The notes: a model not told the origin generated them from the letters alone. 64,000 bases of DNA from Channa striata (GCA_033026295.1 CM065168.1:39754875-39818874); one strand, 5' to 3'. Counted from the first letter of the stretch, positions 1 to 12,502 are shown. Translations and numbers: made by a program.

Positions 1-501
1 AGGGCACAAGTGCAAAAGCAGTAATTTAGTCGTATTTTGAGGATGATTAAAACATGTCTGAGCGCACATTTCCACGCTATGTGTGTGGAAAAGCAGAAGA
101 ACCAACGCCACAAACCGAAGAAAAATGAGCTCAGAGGCTTGAAAACACAAGTGTCTCTCGTTTTTCACTTCCCTTCTCTCCAAATACAATCTTGTGCTTG
201 CCTCTCAATTTTTACAATCTTTATCAACTGATACATCACGAGTTTTCAAGCTTCTGTAGCGTTACGTTTTCACAATTTCATCTAGAAAAACAGAAACAGT
301 CCGTTTGTTTATCTAAGAGATTCAGTCTTTCCCGCTTTAGTCTGGCATTTAAATTTCTGCCGTGTTTAAGAAAGAAAATATTTTTTATTTCCAGAAGTGA
401 GGCCGTCTGGAATTGGTGAGAGCAAACGACTGATTGACAATGCATCTGTCCTCAATTCAGTTTTATTTGTCTCTGTCCTCATTTGCATCACTCCATCAGT
501 G
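1..501 (-). other. kcnip4 intron immediately downstream of exon A
   Basis: This is AT-rich intronic DNA running off the left edge. I saw no acceptor-plus-exon resembling the shared KChIP core (the start of the EF-hand region), so the common second exon lies outside the window. No repeat or RNA gene was recognised. Confidence 0.6.
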
Positions 502-508
502 TCTTACC
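502..508 (-). other. 5' splice donor of kcnip4 exon A
   Basis: On the minus strand the junction reads GAG G, then GTAAGAC. This is a strong U1-type donor leaving one base of a split codon (phase 1). It matches the phase of the other two kcnip4 first exons. Confidence 0.9.
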
Positions 509-619
509 CTCTGAGAAGCTGATGAGCCCCAGTATGTGAAGCAGCTTGATAGACGCAAACACCAGCACCACAATGCCCACCGTCTGCAGCCCCTCTGTCT
601 CCCAGATCGCGCTCAGCAT
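508..619 (-). CDS. kcnip4: kcnip4 alternative first coding exon A (hydrophobic N-terminus of KChIP4)
   Basis: This exon encodes the N-terminus of one KChIP4 isoform, the calcium-binding auxiliary subunit of Kv4 (A-type) potassium channels. The 37 complete codons begin MLSAIWETEGLQTVGIVV and end LLHILGLISFSE. From memory this closely matches a human KCNIP4 N-terminus of the same length containing ESEGLQTVGIVV and ending in FSE. Residues 11-34 form one hydrophobic segment, as in the membrane-inserting KChIP N-termini. The ATG at 619-617 has G at -3 and is the only ATG in frame: the open frame runs on upstream, but the next start-like codon (755-757) is GTG. The last codon, GAG, is followed by one G and then GTAAGA (507-502), a consensus donor in phase 1. 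Exons B and C share that phase, so all can join the same EF-hand core exon, which is not in this window. It is the most 3' of the three first exons. Identification is confident; expression is inferred. Confidence 0.93.
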
Positions 620-1260
620 CGCTCCACCCTCAGCCCACTCCACGCCACCATAGCCTGACCCGAACCCGGAGCCTGAGTCAGCCTCCTCACCCTCCGGACT
701 CCCACCTTGACCAGGACCAGTGGTGCCTCCCGGCCCCCTGCTCCAGTTCCCCTGCACCCACTCCAGCGCTACGCCGGCCCACGCGCACGGGCCGGGCGCC
801 TCCTGGCACCCGCCTTCTGCCCGCTTGTTCCCTAAATCCAGTCTGGGTATGGTAGGATTGGACGGGGTTAAGAATCAGATCAGCCAGAACTAGACTCGGG
901 TTTGTGAGGAGCCTGGAGTCATTAAGGGTCTCTCTGATCTTCAGAGGTCACTGAGAATTTCGAAAAGTGGACTCAAAGAGGAATAAAGTCCATGCACGCG
1001 GATCTCTGCTCTTCTTTTCTTCTCTTTCTTTCCTCTCCTTGCAAATGAGGAGACACGTGAAAGCAGTGGAAACGCAGGGAGAGCAAACTCGGCTCTTCTC
1101 TGACAGTTTGTGCCTCGCTCTCGTTCTTTCAGGCGCTCCGACTGCTTCGCTGCAAAGTAAAGGGAGGGAAGATGAGAGGGAGCGGATATGAAGGAGGCAG
1201 CGTGGAGGGAGGGGAGATGAGACAGAGGCGGAGGAGGGGGGGAGGTGTGGTGCTGGGAGA
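620..1260 (-). promoter_or_regulatory. Probable promoter and 5' UTR region of kcnip4 exon A
   Basis: The first 250 bases upstream of the exon A ATG are GC- and CpG-rich, around 760-830. Further out, 1160-1250 is a near-continuous purine tract on the plus strand, so pyrimidine-rich in the gene's sense, of the GGAGGGAGGGGAG type. No TATA box is evident, which suits a TATA-less neuronal promoter. An octamer ATGCAAAT lies a little further out at 1326-1333. The transcription start cannot be placed from sequence alone. Confidence 0.5.
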
Positions 1261-4200
1261 TGCGCAACCTCTCTATAGCTATACGTGTTCACATTAACTT
1301 CAAAACCACAAACACGCATACCGACATGCAAATGAAGCCCTGAAAGTCTGCAGAAAATGTGCCACTGAATTTTAATAGTTTGTCACTTTTGAGATATGTG
1401 TTTATGACAACACTATTGTATATCATTGTCATATCATTAGATCATGAAATTAGCACTATTTCCAGACTACAGGGACAAGAGAAGAGGATGAGACTTAAAA
1501 ACAATAGAGAAATAATGCGACTTGGAAAAGCCAAAAAAATAAAAATAGAACTTTTCAAACCAAATAAATTTGAAATGTCATTTGGTAATTAGTTATAAAA
1601 TGTCTGAAAAGGGCTTAAGCGTTGTAAAAAACCCAATTCCTTCAAACATAAAATGATAAAACTAGACTGGGACGAAATAAAAAAAAAACACATGAAAGGT
1701 TCCTATAAATCTCCACCTATGTGACAGCTACTTCTGTGCTTCCTGGGCTTTTAAGGCCGAATTCAGGAGGGTTTGATGAGTTTGGGGATCAAGGGGGAGC
1801 GAGCACGTCTCAGTGGGCTTGGCACGAACCAGTGTCGGAGCATAGGATGCACGGAGAAAAGTGCATTGATCACAGCATCTCATTAAATGAAACCACTTCT
1901 TTCAAAGGGGTTTTGATTCCTCTCGGCTGCAGCGGAGTGACACAAAGTGCAGGAGAGTGAGCGAGCGAGGCTGGAGCTCGCGGCAAATGAGTGAAGACAC
2001 CACCATCTACTGGCACCGTGTGCACTGTCCAAACCATTATCATCCATCTCCAGATTATGTATTTAATTACACAGCCATGGAAACGCATTTAACGAGCAAA
2101 TAAATACCGGATTTTCCTTTAGAGCAAATTCACTCATTACAGAAATACCTCTTAGCATTCCGAGTGATTATGCTCGCTGAGCGCATTCTGGAAACATAAG
2201 AAAGCTGTAACGTCATACATTTCTTTTACTCATTTGCACCTCTAAATAGATTTCCTTTACTCATAGCAGACGTATCCTGCGCTGCATTTATTCAGATTTT
2301 ATTCCATCTACACTGACGTTAGTTGTACATCACTGATGAAAATGCACAAAGCCAAATTATTATTTTAGGGCTGTGAAAGAAAAAAAAAAAAGTGACTCAC
2401 CCGTTACTCAATGATAAATGTTCAATAAGAAGCAGCAGCTTATTCCAGTGATGAAACGGCACCACACGCATTTATTTACATCAGTCCATCTGCTGCTGCT
2501 CTTTAACACAGAATGGAACATGAGGCACGTAATTCTGCTTAATTACAAAAAAAAAACCTGCAATAATTTAGTATGATGTGTTTGAAATAAAAAAATTCAG
2601 TAGACAGAACCTACTTAATGTGACTAACCCCTGAACATGTGAGTTGCACTGGTGTGAACGTCTCATCCACGGAGAGTGAGAAACGCTCTGCGTGGGTCAG
2701 TGGGAAACATTGTTTGATGTGGGGCTAAAAACCAACAACTTCCCATTTGTGCGCGCTACATTTGAGTGTGTGTGATGTTCATAATGTGGAAATGAAAGAA
2801 AAAGCACATTTTTAGACAGCAGGATGGTGATATTGAAAGGTTTTGTATAAGCTTTAAGGAAAGCGTGAGGTAATTATTTGTTTCCCCAAGTCACCACTAT
2901 GAACGTCTTTTCATTGGTATCGATCCACATTTGAGATAATGTTTCTGTGCAAGTGATGTCACTTCGACATTGGTTGCAGCCAGGGATGGCAGACAAACTC
3001 TGAGCAAACCGTTAAACCTGCTACTATTGATATTTTAGAAGGAATTACCAAGTGGAAGTGAAAGGTAGGAACCCACAGAGAAGAAACACCAAACCTTCCA
3101 CAGTTTCTCTCAGCTTTGCTTGAATTTGTAACTAACTGTTTTGGTTTTTGAGCCCAGAACTTTGATTCGCTGCTCTCGTCAACCAGGAAAATCGACTAGC
3201 CGTTGTTCCCATGAGGGCATTTAGAAGCTGAAGAGCTATACAGATGTAATTCTTTAGCAAGTAAAGAGACAAATATGTTTCCTCAGGTTTGATGGAGACA
3301 AAAATAGAGCTGATACATGTGCATGTGTTCACTGGAACTCCAAATGAGTCCTAATGTTGACCCATGTGTTAGATGCGAAAACAAGCAACTGGAAAAGCCC
3401 AGAATCAAACTCAACAGAATAAAATCTATTTAGCAGTATAGCAGCTGAACAGTGGATGGATCAAAGTGTGATGTGGATGAATTGCGGGTTTGGTTCAAAG
3501 CGTTAAGTAGTTGTCAGGTAGTGTCTGCCAGCTGACCAGCTAACTGTCGGCTGTTTCAGTCTGTGCCAGGCTACGTCAACCAGTTCAGTGCGTGTCTGTC
3601 TCCCATGTGGGCGCTGGCACCAAATCAATGAGGCCGCGGTCACATCGCACAGCCATTTCAGCCACATGTAGCCAGCACAAGCATCGCGTTCCAGAATTCA
3701 GCCAAGTTTCCCAAAGCTCATGTGGACGCATCGCCTCAGGCCTTACCCCCGCCACGGCTCGGCTTTCCAAACACACTCTGCTCAATAAAACACAAGCGAA
3801 CACAGAGATACTACCAGCAATGACGATGGAGACGTACGAGTTATGGGTTTTGTGCCACATCTGTCCAACTATCAAAGGAGCCATGATTCTATCAGTGCTG
3901 CTGACAGGTAAAAATTACACCCCACATCTTGCTCCATTAATGTCATACATATTCTGGCCAAACAACAATCTAACACTGTTATAGTGTGGCAGCTTTGACA
4001 GATGGTGAAGCTGCAAATTCACAATTTATGGATCGGACAGGGCTATGATGCATTTCAGTATTAAAAAATACAAAATGATCTTGTATTTAAAGTGGAACAA
4101 CAAAACAGAGGCGTTAGTGTGCTGTTGTTGCTATGATGGTCGGAAAGAGGCACCTTTCGACGCTGTGTGAGGTAGTTTGAAAGTGTTGCAGACATTTGGA

Positions 4201-5577
4201 GCCGACGCTGTCCACCACATTTTACAGAATGCGAGTCCTTCCTGTCACAGATGTGGAGCCGTCTAAAACTAGTCATAAAGCAACATTACATCTGAAGCTC
4301 AAACATATGCACATCGCATTTGCAAGATGCGTCAAGACTTCAACACAAATATAAGTCCCTAGCATAGTCCAGTGATGGTAGTTTTGTCGTACTTTATGAG
4401 AATTGTCATAATACTGTTCTTGCACATGTATGATTTAGTCCATCATCCCAGCCTGACATTCACATGCGATTCTTGGAACACAATAATAAATACATAAAAG
4501 CTGAATGCCACGGGGTTCAGCAGTCGGTCTCGCGCTGCCCACATCACCACATGCCATCACGCTGATACTAGGGGGTTTCTCAAAAACCTCGACCTCTGCT
4601 GGATGCCATCGCCAACTGATCCAAGTCTGAAATGTCTGAAATGTCAAGCTGCGCTGATGTCTGCTGTGTCACCATGTCTGCGGCCCATATGTCTTATCTG
4701 TGTAATGAACAGGATAAGTCAGAGTGACAAGCCTGCCGCTTTATTGTTCATCTGCCTCTGTGGACTGATAGACACCGATCTTGGGAAAGATTACATATTT
4801 TTCCTCACTCATCGCTGCACCTGTCTGGCCACTTTCCATCCTCAGTATTCACAGAAGGGGGATCTTATCACTTCTTGTCTGGGCAGGGTGGACACAGAGG
4901 ACACGGCCAACAATAGAGGACGACGACTCCGCCTCACTAATGGGAGTGATTGTTAAATATATATAGAGAGGGGAAACAAATGGATCATTCACATGCAAAC
5001 ATGGCTAAAATATTGCCTCTCTGCGCTGTGACTACCAAACAACGTCCAGGATCCAAATCTATCACGTGTTAAACGAGTGTTATCTTTTTGAGGTGGAAGA
5101 ATAGGATCAAGGGAACTAGAGCTGCGTTGAACGGCGCAGTCATCAATCAAAGCAACGCCGATCAGTAGACGGGCACAGAGGTGACGACGAGATTGTAGCG
5201 TCATTTAAAGATGACTTAGGGGTACAAATAGGTGATATAATTAGGCGTCACCTGCAGTGGTTTGCTCAGGCATGTGAAGCAGCATTAGTATTTAGTTTGT
5301 GTTTTCCCAGGCACATTAAAATGAGGCTGTCGTATTTACCGAAGCGGCGCCTGTGAAGGGGAAGGCAATTACGAGCTGTGAACCGGGGTTAAGCCCTCGG
5401 TGAAGCAGCGTGTACAGTCAACCATGAAGTGCCATGGGGTGATTGTGATATAGAGGACTCACTCTGACCCGTGTGTGCATTTAAGGGAACTGACTTTTTT
5501 TTTCAAGCCTTTACTGTCTACATACAGACACAGCAAACCACTGATAGAAACAAACATTACTGACATACTATAATAAA
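1261..5577. other. Intronic DNA without recognised genes
   Basis: This is intron between kcnip4 exons B and A. ORFs here are short and have no protein-like composition. A CTCF-like motif lies on the minus strand at 2002-2013. The segment 5240-5420 has the high-complexity texture of a conserved non-coding element. Nothing else is recognised. Confidence 0.6.
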
Positions 5578-5680
5578 TGCGTAGCGCAGACGCAAGGTTA
5601 GCTGTTCGATTCCCCGCCTCCACTTGTCTTACATGTTGGACAAGACACGGAACTCAAGTTGCTACTGTTTTGCACTTGTT
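5578..5680 (+). repeat. tRNA-headed SINE-like fragment
   Basis: A box-A-like motif (TAGCGCAGACG, 5582-5592) is followed by a box-B-like motif (GTTCGATTCC, about 5604-5613). This is the internal pol III promoter arrangement of tRNA-derived SINEs. The downstream text about a 'lost' delimiter (GGACAAGACACGGAACTCAAGTTG) matches a common fish repeat ending in variants of 'gacactgaaccccaagttg'. There is no tRNA cloverleaf, so this is a retroposon relic and not a tRNA gene. Confidence 0.55.
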
Positions 5681-5912
5681 ATTTAGGATTAAAGCATCCG
5701 TCACATGATTAAAGATCAAAACTGACATTTTCGCACAACAATGACATTCAATTAGTAAATTTCATTTATGAAAGAGACATCATTTTGGGTTAATGTTTGT
5801 ATTCTGGGTCTGTAATCAAATATTTTCAGATATATCAAATTTCAAAAAAACTTCCTACTACTGTTAACAAAGATGATTTAAAGCGAAGCCCAACATTTTT
5901 AGCCATGTTGAC

Positions 5913-5930
5913 TTTGTGCCTAGGCACAAA
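5913..5930. other. Perfect 18-bp palindrome
   Basis: TTTGTGCCTAGGCACAAA equals its own reverse complement over all 18 bases with no spacer. It could be a dimeric transcription-factor site or simply chance. No function is assigned. Confidence 0.9.
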
Positions 5931-6160
5931 CAAGCTGCGACGCTTGCACAGTTGTAATCCACTGTTGTGACTGGTTAGGACCAACAATTGTGTTAGGCCA
6001 AGCTCCATTTAGGCACCATATGAAGAAATGACAGCCTGCATTTTGGTCCATAGCTCCAAGGGGGTGCGATGTCAATAAATACATGCTGCCATGGGGACAC
6101 CAATCGATTTGAGGACATGACCTTAGGCTTCAGGATTTTTTTTACTATATCTGACATGTT

Positions 6161-6350
6161 ACGCGGTGGCATGGTGGCTCAAAAAGTAGATTATCAGGAT
6201 GGGATACAGAAATCCCCCACTTTAAACCTCAGTCCTCAGTGCTAGCTCCCCGAGGACTGCCTGAGGCTGCCCACTGCTCCCCTCAGAGGGATGGTTAAAT
6301 GCAGAGCATGAATTTCATTGTAACATGTATATGTAGGTAATGACCTCAAA
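6161..6350 (+). repeat. Dispersed fish repeat (SINE or MITE-like)
   Basis: It opens with GCGGTGGCATGGTGGCTCA, the usual 'ggtggctcagtggttag' head. It then carries GAGGCTGCCCACTGCTCCC and GGATGGTTAAATGCAGAGC with ATTTCATTGTAACATGT. I know this order of blocks from a very common teleost dispersed repeat. The middle is diverged. I do not assign a family name. Confidence 0.6.
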
Positions 6351-9300
6351 GTTTGGTTAATCTTATAGACTAATTAATTAGTCAGAAATTTCTGGTAGAC
6401 ACTTCAGTACATGTACGTCTGTATAAACCACGGTTTGTCCTGCACTGTAAATGTCAAATACACAGATTTTAAAAAACTAATAATAATGTGAAATACAATA
6501 ATTTAACTGGACCTCAGCTACTTTTCACATCTTTTTTTGCGCAGTCACTGAATTTCACGGTCATCCCTGTTCGTTATAAATGATCAGTTCCAGTGTGGCA
6601 TTGTCTGCCAGTGGCCGGTGGCACAAAGCTCAGGCCAGCGTGCTAGAGCTGATAACATTGACTGGCTATTCCCTGTGTCGTAGCTAAATTCAGTTTGACG
6701 TGGTCCTCTGTCACTGTCCACTGTGGACAACATGCAAAAGGAAAAAAAAACTGGACACGGTTCACCTTTGCACTGCCAGCCTATCATCTGATTTACGGTG
6801 TGCCGTCTTTCAGCAGCAAAGTGCCAGTCAAAGTGAACCTTGGGTGCAAAGGTGAACGGAGAATGTGCATTAGTAGGAAGAATAAAAACAACGAAGACAG
6901 GAGGGCATTAAAAGGCAGACGGAAAAACCGGACGACTGGAGCCACTGTCCGGGGGAAGAGATAAGACGAGCATAGCTCATCAGCAAGGAAGGGACGCTGA
7001 GAGGAAATCAATAGAGGTGGTTATTTCTTAAATAAATCGTGGATATGAAATTATTGAAGCAGCCAAAGGACACGAGAACTTAAAAACAGTGGTCTTTTTA
7101 CACTTTGGAGCAAATATGAACTGCTTTATTGTATCATGATTCACAATTGGAGAAAAAGATAAAAGTGATTTATTTTTAAATGGAAACCTCACCATGCACA
7201 AATGAAATAATTTCCAACGCGGAGTAAAGGGGCATTCCTGAGGCGGCATTTGGTGTTTGTGTTGATCTCAAGCAACTAAATATTCTGGCATTTAAAGGCC
7301 ACCTTATTCCCAGTTAATTGTTTGGAGACATCCCTTATCATAACATTATGAAATGGGGGGACAAGCATTAATTGGTTCACAGACGCAGATCAGACATCAC
7401 TAAGCAGTGGAGCAGCCACTAGAATTAAGACGGAGCCTTACTGCCCCTAAAGAAAACCACCAATCAAAAGTGAATCCACACTCTGACATTAGACAAAATG
7501 TTCAATAAAAAGATATTAGATCCCGTGGTCCACAATGGCCACGACACAGGACTGAGCGGCAACTCGATTAACCCTTTCTAAACACTGTTCATCGTGGTCA
7601 GGACACAATGTCTAAATCGCAGGAGTCTCAACTTTGGTAAGTTACACCAACAACAATAAATAGCAGCATATTTGTTTGTGTGGTGCACAGTCAGGCACAG
7701 TGTTATATTGGGAGGTGACAAAAGCATGTGTGAGAAGTTTGCACAAACATAGAATCTGAGAGAACAACAACAAAGTTCAGTCGGTCTATATTTTTCAAGA
7801 GCTCGTGCTCACAGTTGTACACGCAGAGACACACAAATGCAAAACAATTACCAAATCCTTTCTGCAATTAAAAAGGGCTCACGCTGAAGATCGAGCGGAT
7901 CACCTAATCCGAGCGACCCAAATTCAAATGTTAGCCGAGGCGCACGAGGACGGGTTTGATTTGTAATCAAAGACGCCGTCCTTTGTCGATGGAAAGGCTG
8001 TCGGTTCATTTATTAGCTTAGTGACCTCAAAGTTTTGATTTATTGCAAAGCACGACAGCTCAAACAGTAACTGTGCGGATCATCAACATCAGGTACTATA
8101 TAAAGCTCCCGCTCGAGCGACTCTCAATCAGGCTGGGAAACAACCCGGCCTTTTTAGAAGTGCGCCTGCAGAGAGAGCCAAAAACAAATTACAGCACTGT
8201 ACATGCTAATTCTGAAAATCAGTCACCGGTGGCTCCCTGATCATCGCCGTGATTGATGACAGAGTAAAGCTAATGCCTGGGGAAACACCACTAACAGTGT
8301 GTAATTCAGAGCAATCTGTGAAACACGGCAATATACCTGCAACACCTGTCTGAGACTCCAGGCTATTACCACAAATGATAATAAACCGCACAGTTTTTAA
8401 CGTCCATTCACTGAATAAAACCCAGCTAACGTGTTTAGAGCGTGACAATGAGCAAGTGGCGGCGCCAGCGTGAGTGCAAATATTAAAGAATAAGATGTAA
8501 TTTATTTACAAATCAAAGAGATGCACAAACGCTATTTCATAACAGAGCAAAAGATGAACATTTGTCAAGTTCACTTAACCTGCTCTATTCAAACACTGTG
8601 ACATCCACAAAAAACTCCTGCGTGTGAGACTCTATGCTGATGCTGCCCTGTGCGGCAGAAATAAGTTACAGCTAATTTAGTCAGATATTTATAAAAGGCG
8701 AGCAATTAAAAGGGGACATGCTGGTTTCATGTGTGCTGACTGCAGTTTCACATTTGCACCGCAGACACTGGAGAGCGTCCACTCAGACGGTGACAAAACT
8801 AAGGGCCTCGTTTACACTGATGGCCAGTTAATTTGCTCACCGTAGGCTCATGAAATTACGTGTTATGCTTTATTTTGCAATTTGCGGTTTTAATTTGTCA
8901 CATACAAACGTTACATGTTACACAGCTGTGTATTTAGAATTGTAAATTATTTTTTTGTTTGTTTTGATCTGATAGTAATACTGTTATAAAAAGCACTGCA
9001 TAGTTAAAATTGGTAATTAATTAATGGTTAAAATGTTCATGCTTGTAACAGTAATTGTGACAAAAAACAGATTGTGTTTAAAAGTTTAAAATATGTATCA
9101 GTGCATCACTTGGCAGCTGTGAGGTTGGGTGGTTGGTTGACAGAAAGCTTTACTTCCCTCTGCTGGCACATCTGGTAACTTTCATATCATGTGTCGTTAT
9201 AATGTTAAATAAATGGCAGTATCGCTGAACATTAAATGAAGAGATTTTCCTGCCTTTACGGCCAAATTTGAAAACATTTGATCTATAGCTCAAAGCTCAG

Positions 9301-12300
9301 TTATGAGCTTTTAATGGACTCCGACAGTCTGCTCACGCTGGTAATGTTTGTGCAAATCATTTTTTTGGTGTTATGATGGAAGAAACGCTTCCAGCTTGGC
9401 GTTAATTATTTTGGCAGGTCCTGTGCTACATTAAACTAAACAAACAGTTTTATTATGGATTCAAGTAACATAACTTATCGAGAAATAAAAAACACATCAA
9501 AACGCATGAAGGCACGTCACGGCAGCCGGAACGCCAAAGAAAAAGCCGTCTTATGGGATTCATGCGATGTAAAACTCCCTCACAGCAAACACTATTAAAA
9601 TGTAAACCAGTTTCCTCTCAAAATACTCCCGGCACCTTCATCAATCCAAGCCACAGAGGTTTCCAGCAAATCTGTCTGTTTTTGTGCAGTTACTGTTCCC
9701 TGCTTGAGAGCGGAAAATCATTTGCCTTGTTAAATTACAGCTTCGTGTCACAACAACGTGCTGCACCACAAGTGAAATGTGCAACACTGTTAGGACGAGT
9801 CGCACACAAGCACGGGGATGCACGCGTCTTGATTTAAAATACGCTTCACTAAAGGCTTTAAAGGAAAAGCATAAAAAGGACAAAGCCAATAAGAAGAAGT
9901 ACTCTTTGCTCTCCTGTTTAGTTGTTTACTTTTTAATTTTCTGAAACATATGGTATGAAGTCGTGGTTGATGAAAGCCACACCTTCAGCAGGGGAATAAT
10001 TTGCAAAAACTGCCATATCAAAGGCTGCTCTCGTCAGCTGTCACGTCTGTGTGCGCTGGTGGCACGCCAGTGTCACTCACTGTCACACTACTAAAGAGAG
10101 GCACAGAGACTGAAAAGAGCCGTTTGCGTCCGGCTGCGTTGCACGTCTATTTTTAACCAGAAGCCACATAGTGGGAGAGAACCACAGAGTATTGAGCAGC
10201 TCTACAAATGTCTGTTTTTATGTCTTGGCTTGTTGGATTCATTTTCATTCACGTACAAAAAAAAAATGACGCATGATTTTACAGACAAAAAAGCTCTAAT
10301 CACTTAAAATCTAAGAAGCTGCCGTTGCACTTTGCACATGCTCCCAGTGTGAAAGCGCAGTGCTCATTGCACAAGTAGAAAAATACAGTTTCACTGACCA
10401 AATTCAATTCATTTCTATACTAACCATATCGCAGACCTTTGACAGGCCTACTCTACCACCTTCCTTATGCTCCGACTATCAAATTAATATCAATAATGTA
10501 GTGCTTCCTTTTGTTTTGGTTATATACTCAAGTATCCGAATAGTTGTGGCTAAAATCATTTGGCATTTCAAAAGAGCACATGACATTCATTTATCAAACA
10601 GCTATGTTTAATTAAAATTGTGATTATAATGGACTGGGTGACTTAAAAAATAGTAAGCAAAATGAATGCTAGCCATATTTTTATTAATAGGGACATAGAA
10701 TTTAATTAAGGATTTTCCTGTCATGACTCATGTGATTTAATGTTTTTGGACTTAGCATCTATTGAACTATTTATTAAATTAAATTGATTGGAATCTTTTA
10801 AAAAATGTCTTTATAATCTAGCTACAAAGATCATTTAAGGATTTTGGCTTTTAAAAACATGGCAAGAAGCGTGCTGTCAGTGTTTTCTTCAGGTTCAAAG
10901 ACAATCTGAACTTTTTACAAAGAGGGAAAAAGACACTCTGCTTTTCTCTGTTGGTCCCCACAAAAACAGAATGGAGGGTGGCTTCAACAAAACTGCATAA
11001 AGAAGATAGTAAAAAAAACCCAATTAGATTAATACGTTTTCAAATTGTTTAAAGTGCAAAATACAGATTTAAATTTTAATCTGTCAAATGAGCAACACGA
11101 ACTGACTTTACTGTAGCCAGTTGGAATAAATCTGAAGACGTTTGTTTCCCTCCCCCGGCTCAGCCATAAGGCAAACAGCTTGGCAGCCTGTACAGTAAGT
11201 GGAGTCTATAAATAACAGGTGGTCTTGAGCACCGGAGAGACCCAACTCCAGAATATTAGATTCACACTTTGATGGGAAAGAATGAGTGTGGCACCTTGAC
11301 AGATCTCCAGTGGGCACAGGTTCAAGTTTTGTTCGCAGCTGAGCCACATACAAAAGAAAGTGGAGTCTGAACACGAAGCACAAGCTGTCTTGCACTTTAA
11401 CTGCAATCAGTGTGTGGCACATCACTACACAGATACGGAGGAACTTTTCATCATTAAAACTTTTTCTTCACTTTTTTCCCCATTTCCACTCCATTTCCAG
11501 TGGATAATTTCCAGCGAGGAGAAGCATGTTACCCCGGCTCGTTCTGACTCCACACCGTTCACCCCCAGTTAAAAAGCGATGAGCTAAATGCCACCGTGGA
11601 AGGTTCCAGGTTCCCGAGGTTCCAGCTGCTGCCGAATCATGTTCGGTCCTCGACTGTCTCACTCTCATTTCGATAAACAAGTTATCCAACCCACAGATGA
11701 TGCACGCTTTCATATCCAATCTAATTTCATTCAAATTTAATAAACTAACCATCAAAGTGAAGGCAAAGTGTCACGATGCCGCAGAGACTATTGGATTCAA
11801 ATCGAACGCTTAAAATGATATCGAGGCAGAGTGAGAAGTCGAAAACAAAGGATTAAAAGAGTAATGTCACATTTCAATATTTGGCCATATGTGCAGCGCA
11901 TGACTCATAACTGCTGAGCCAATTAGCAGCAGAGTCAGGTGAGTCACGCAGAGAAGTAACCTATTAAATTAAACTACATTCAGTAACAGATGCAGAGGCT
12001 GCCCAAACTGTCAGACTGATCAACGACTGGAAGTTGTTTAAAACACACAATGTGCACACATAAACTCATATACCTAAAGATTAATCTTTAACATTTTCAC
12101 ATGCAGCTTGTGATAGCATTTATTTTTTTTGGGAATTCTGCCCAAGAGTGAGAAGGTGTGCACTATTTAAAAGCAGGAGAAGATGATCTGAGAGCAACAG
12201 ATGGGAGCCCTGACTCACGACTAAACATCTTAACAGGCAGTTTGCTTTAATTTGACAGATGATAATCTTCACTGCAGATGCTCGCACACACTCACAGCAC

Positions 12301-12393
12301 CAACAGACCATGCGTCTAAACTCAGGCAACAACAAGTGGTTCATCACTGACGAAAGAAGGAAAAAAAATGAAAGGAGTTTGCCCTTTCCTTAC
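6351..12393. other. Intronic DNA without recognised genes
   Basis: This is the rest of the intron between exons B and A. A TATATAAAG box on the plus strand (8097-8105) precedes a short CpG-containing stretch but no convincing exon. A CTCF-like motif lies on the minus strand at 9155-9166. Homeodomain-site-rich blocks at 7260-7400 and 8800-8900 look like conserved non-coding elements. ORFs of up to about 105 codons have no coding character. Confidence 0.55.
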
Positions 12394-12394
12394 C
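12388..12394 (-). other. 5' splice donor of kcnip4 exon B
   Basis: On the minus strand the junction is GAT G, then GTAAGGAAAG. It is a consensus donor in phase 1, the same phase as exons A and C. Confidence 0.9.
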
Positions 12395-12502
12395 ATCATA
12401 GCTGGCTTCTAACAAACCAAATTGCTCCAGCACCTTAACAAAAAGGACCACGACCACCAGCACGGCAATCATTTCCAGTCCCTCCAAGTTCATAGTCAAC
12501 AT
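12394..12502 (-). CDS. kcnip4: kcnip4 alternative first coding exon B (KChIP4a-type KIS-domain N-terminus)
   Basis: This exon encodes the N-terminus MLTMNLEGLEMIAVLVVVV, continuing LFVKVLEQFGLLEASYD. From residue 4 the 33 residues MNLEGLEM...YD align end to end with the mammalian KChIP4a N-terminus. That segment carries the K-channel inactivation suppressor (KIS) function, which removes fast inactivation of Kv4 channels and inserts in membranes. The hydrophobic core is followed by Lys-Val-Leu-Glu-Gln-Phe. Two in-frame ATGs exist: 12502-12500 (G at -3) and 12493-12491 (A at -3). The second matches the mammalian start as I recall it, but the first is equally well placed. The exon ends GAT G then GTAAGG (12393-12388), a phase 1 donor. 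The frame is open upstream with no further ATG; the codon at 12625 is TTG. Exon B lies 11.8 kb upstream of exon A. Confidence 0.94.

Noticed and set aside
488..757. N-terminal extension of exon A (QGNWSRGPGG...)
   Set aside because: The codon at 755-757 is GTG, not ATG. The extension is GC-rich 5' UTR that happens to be open; the ATG at 617-619 matches the known KChIP4 start.
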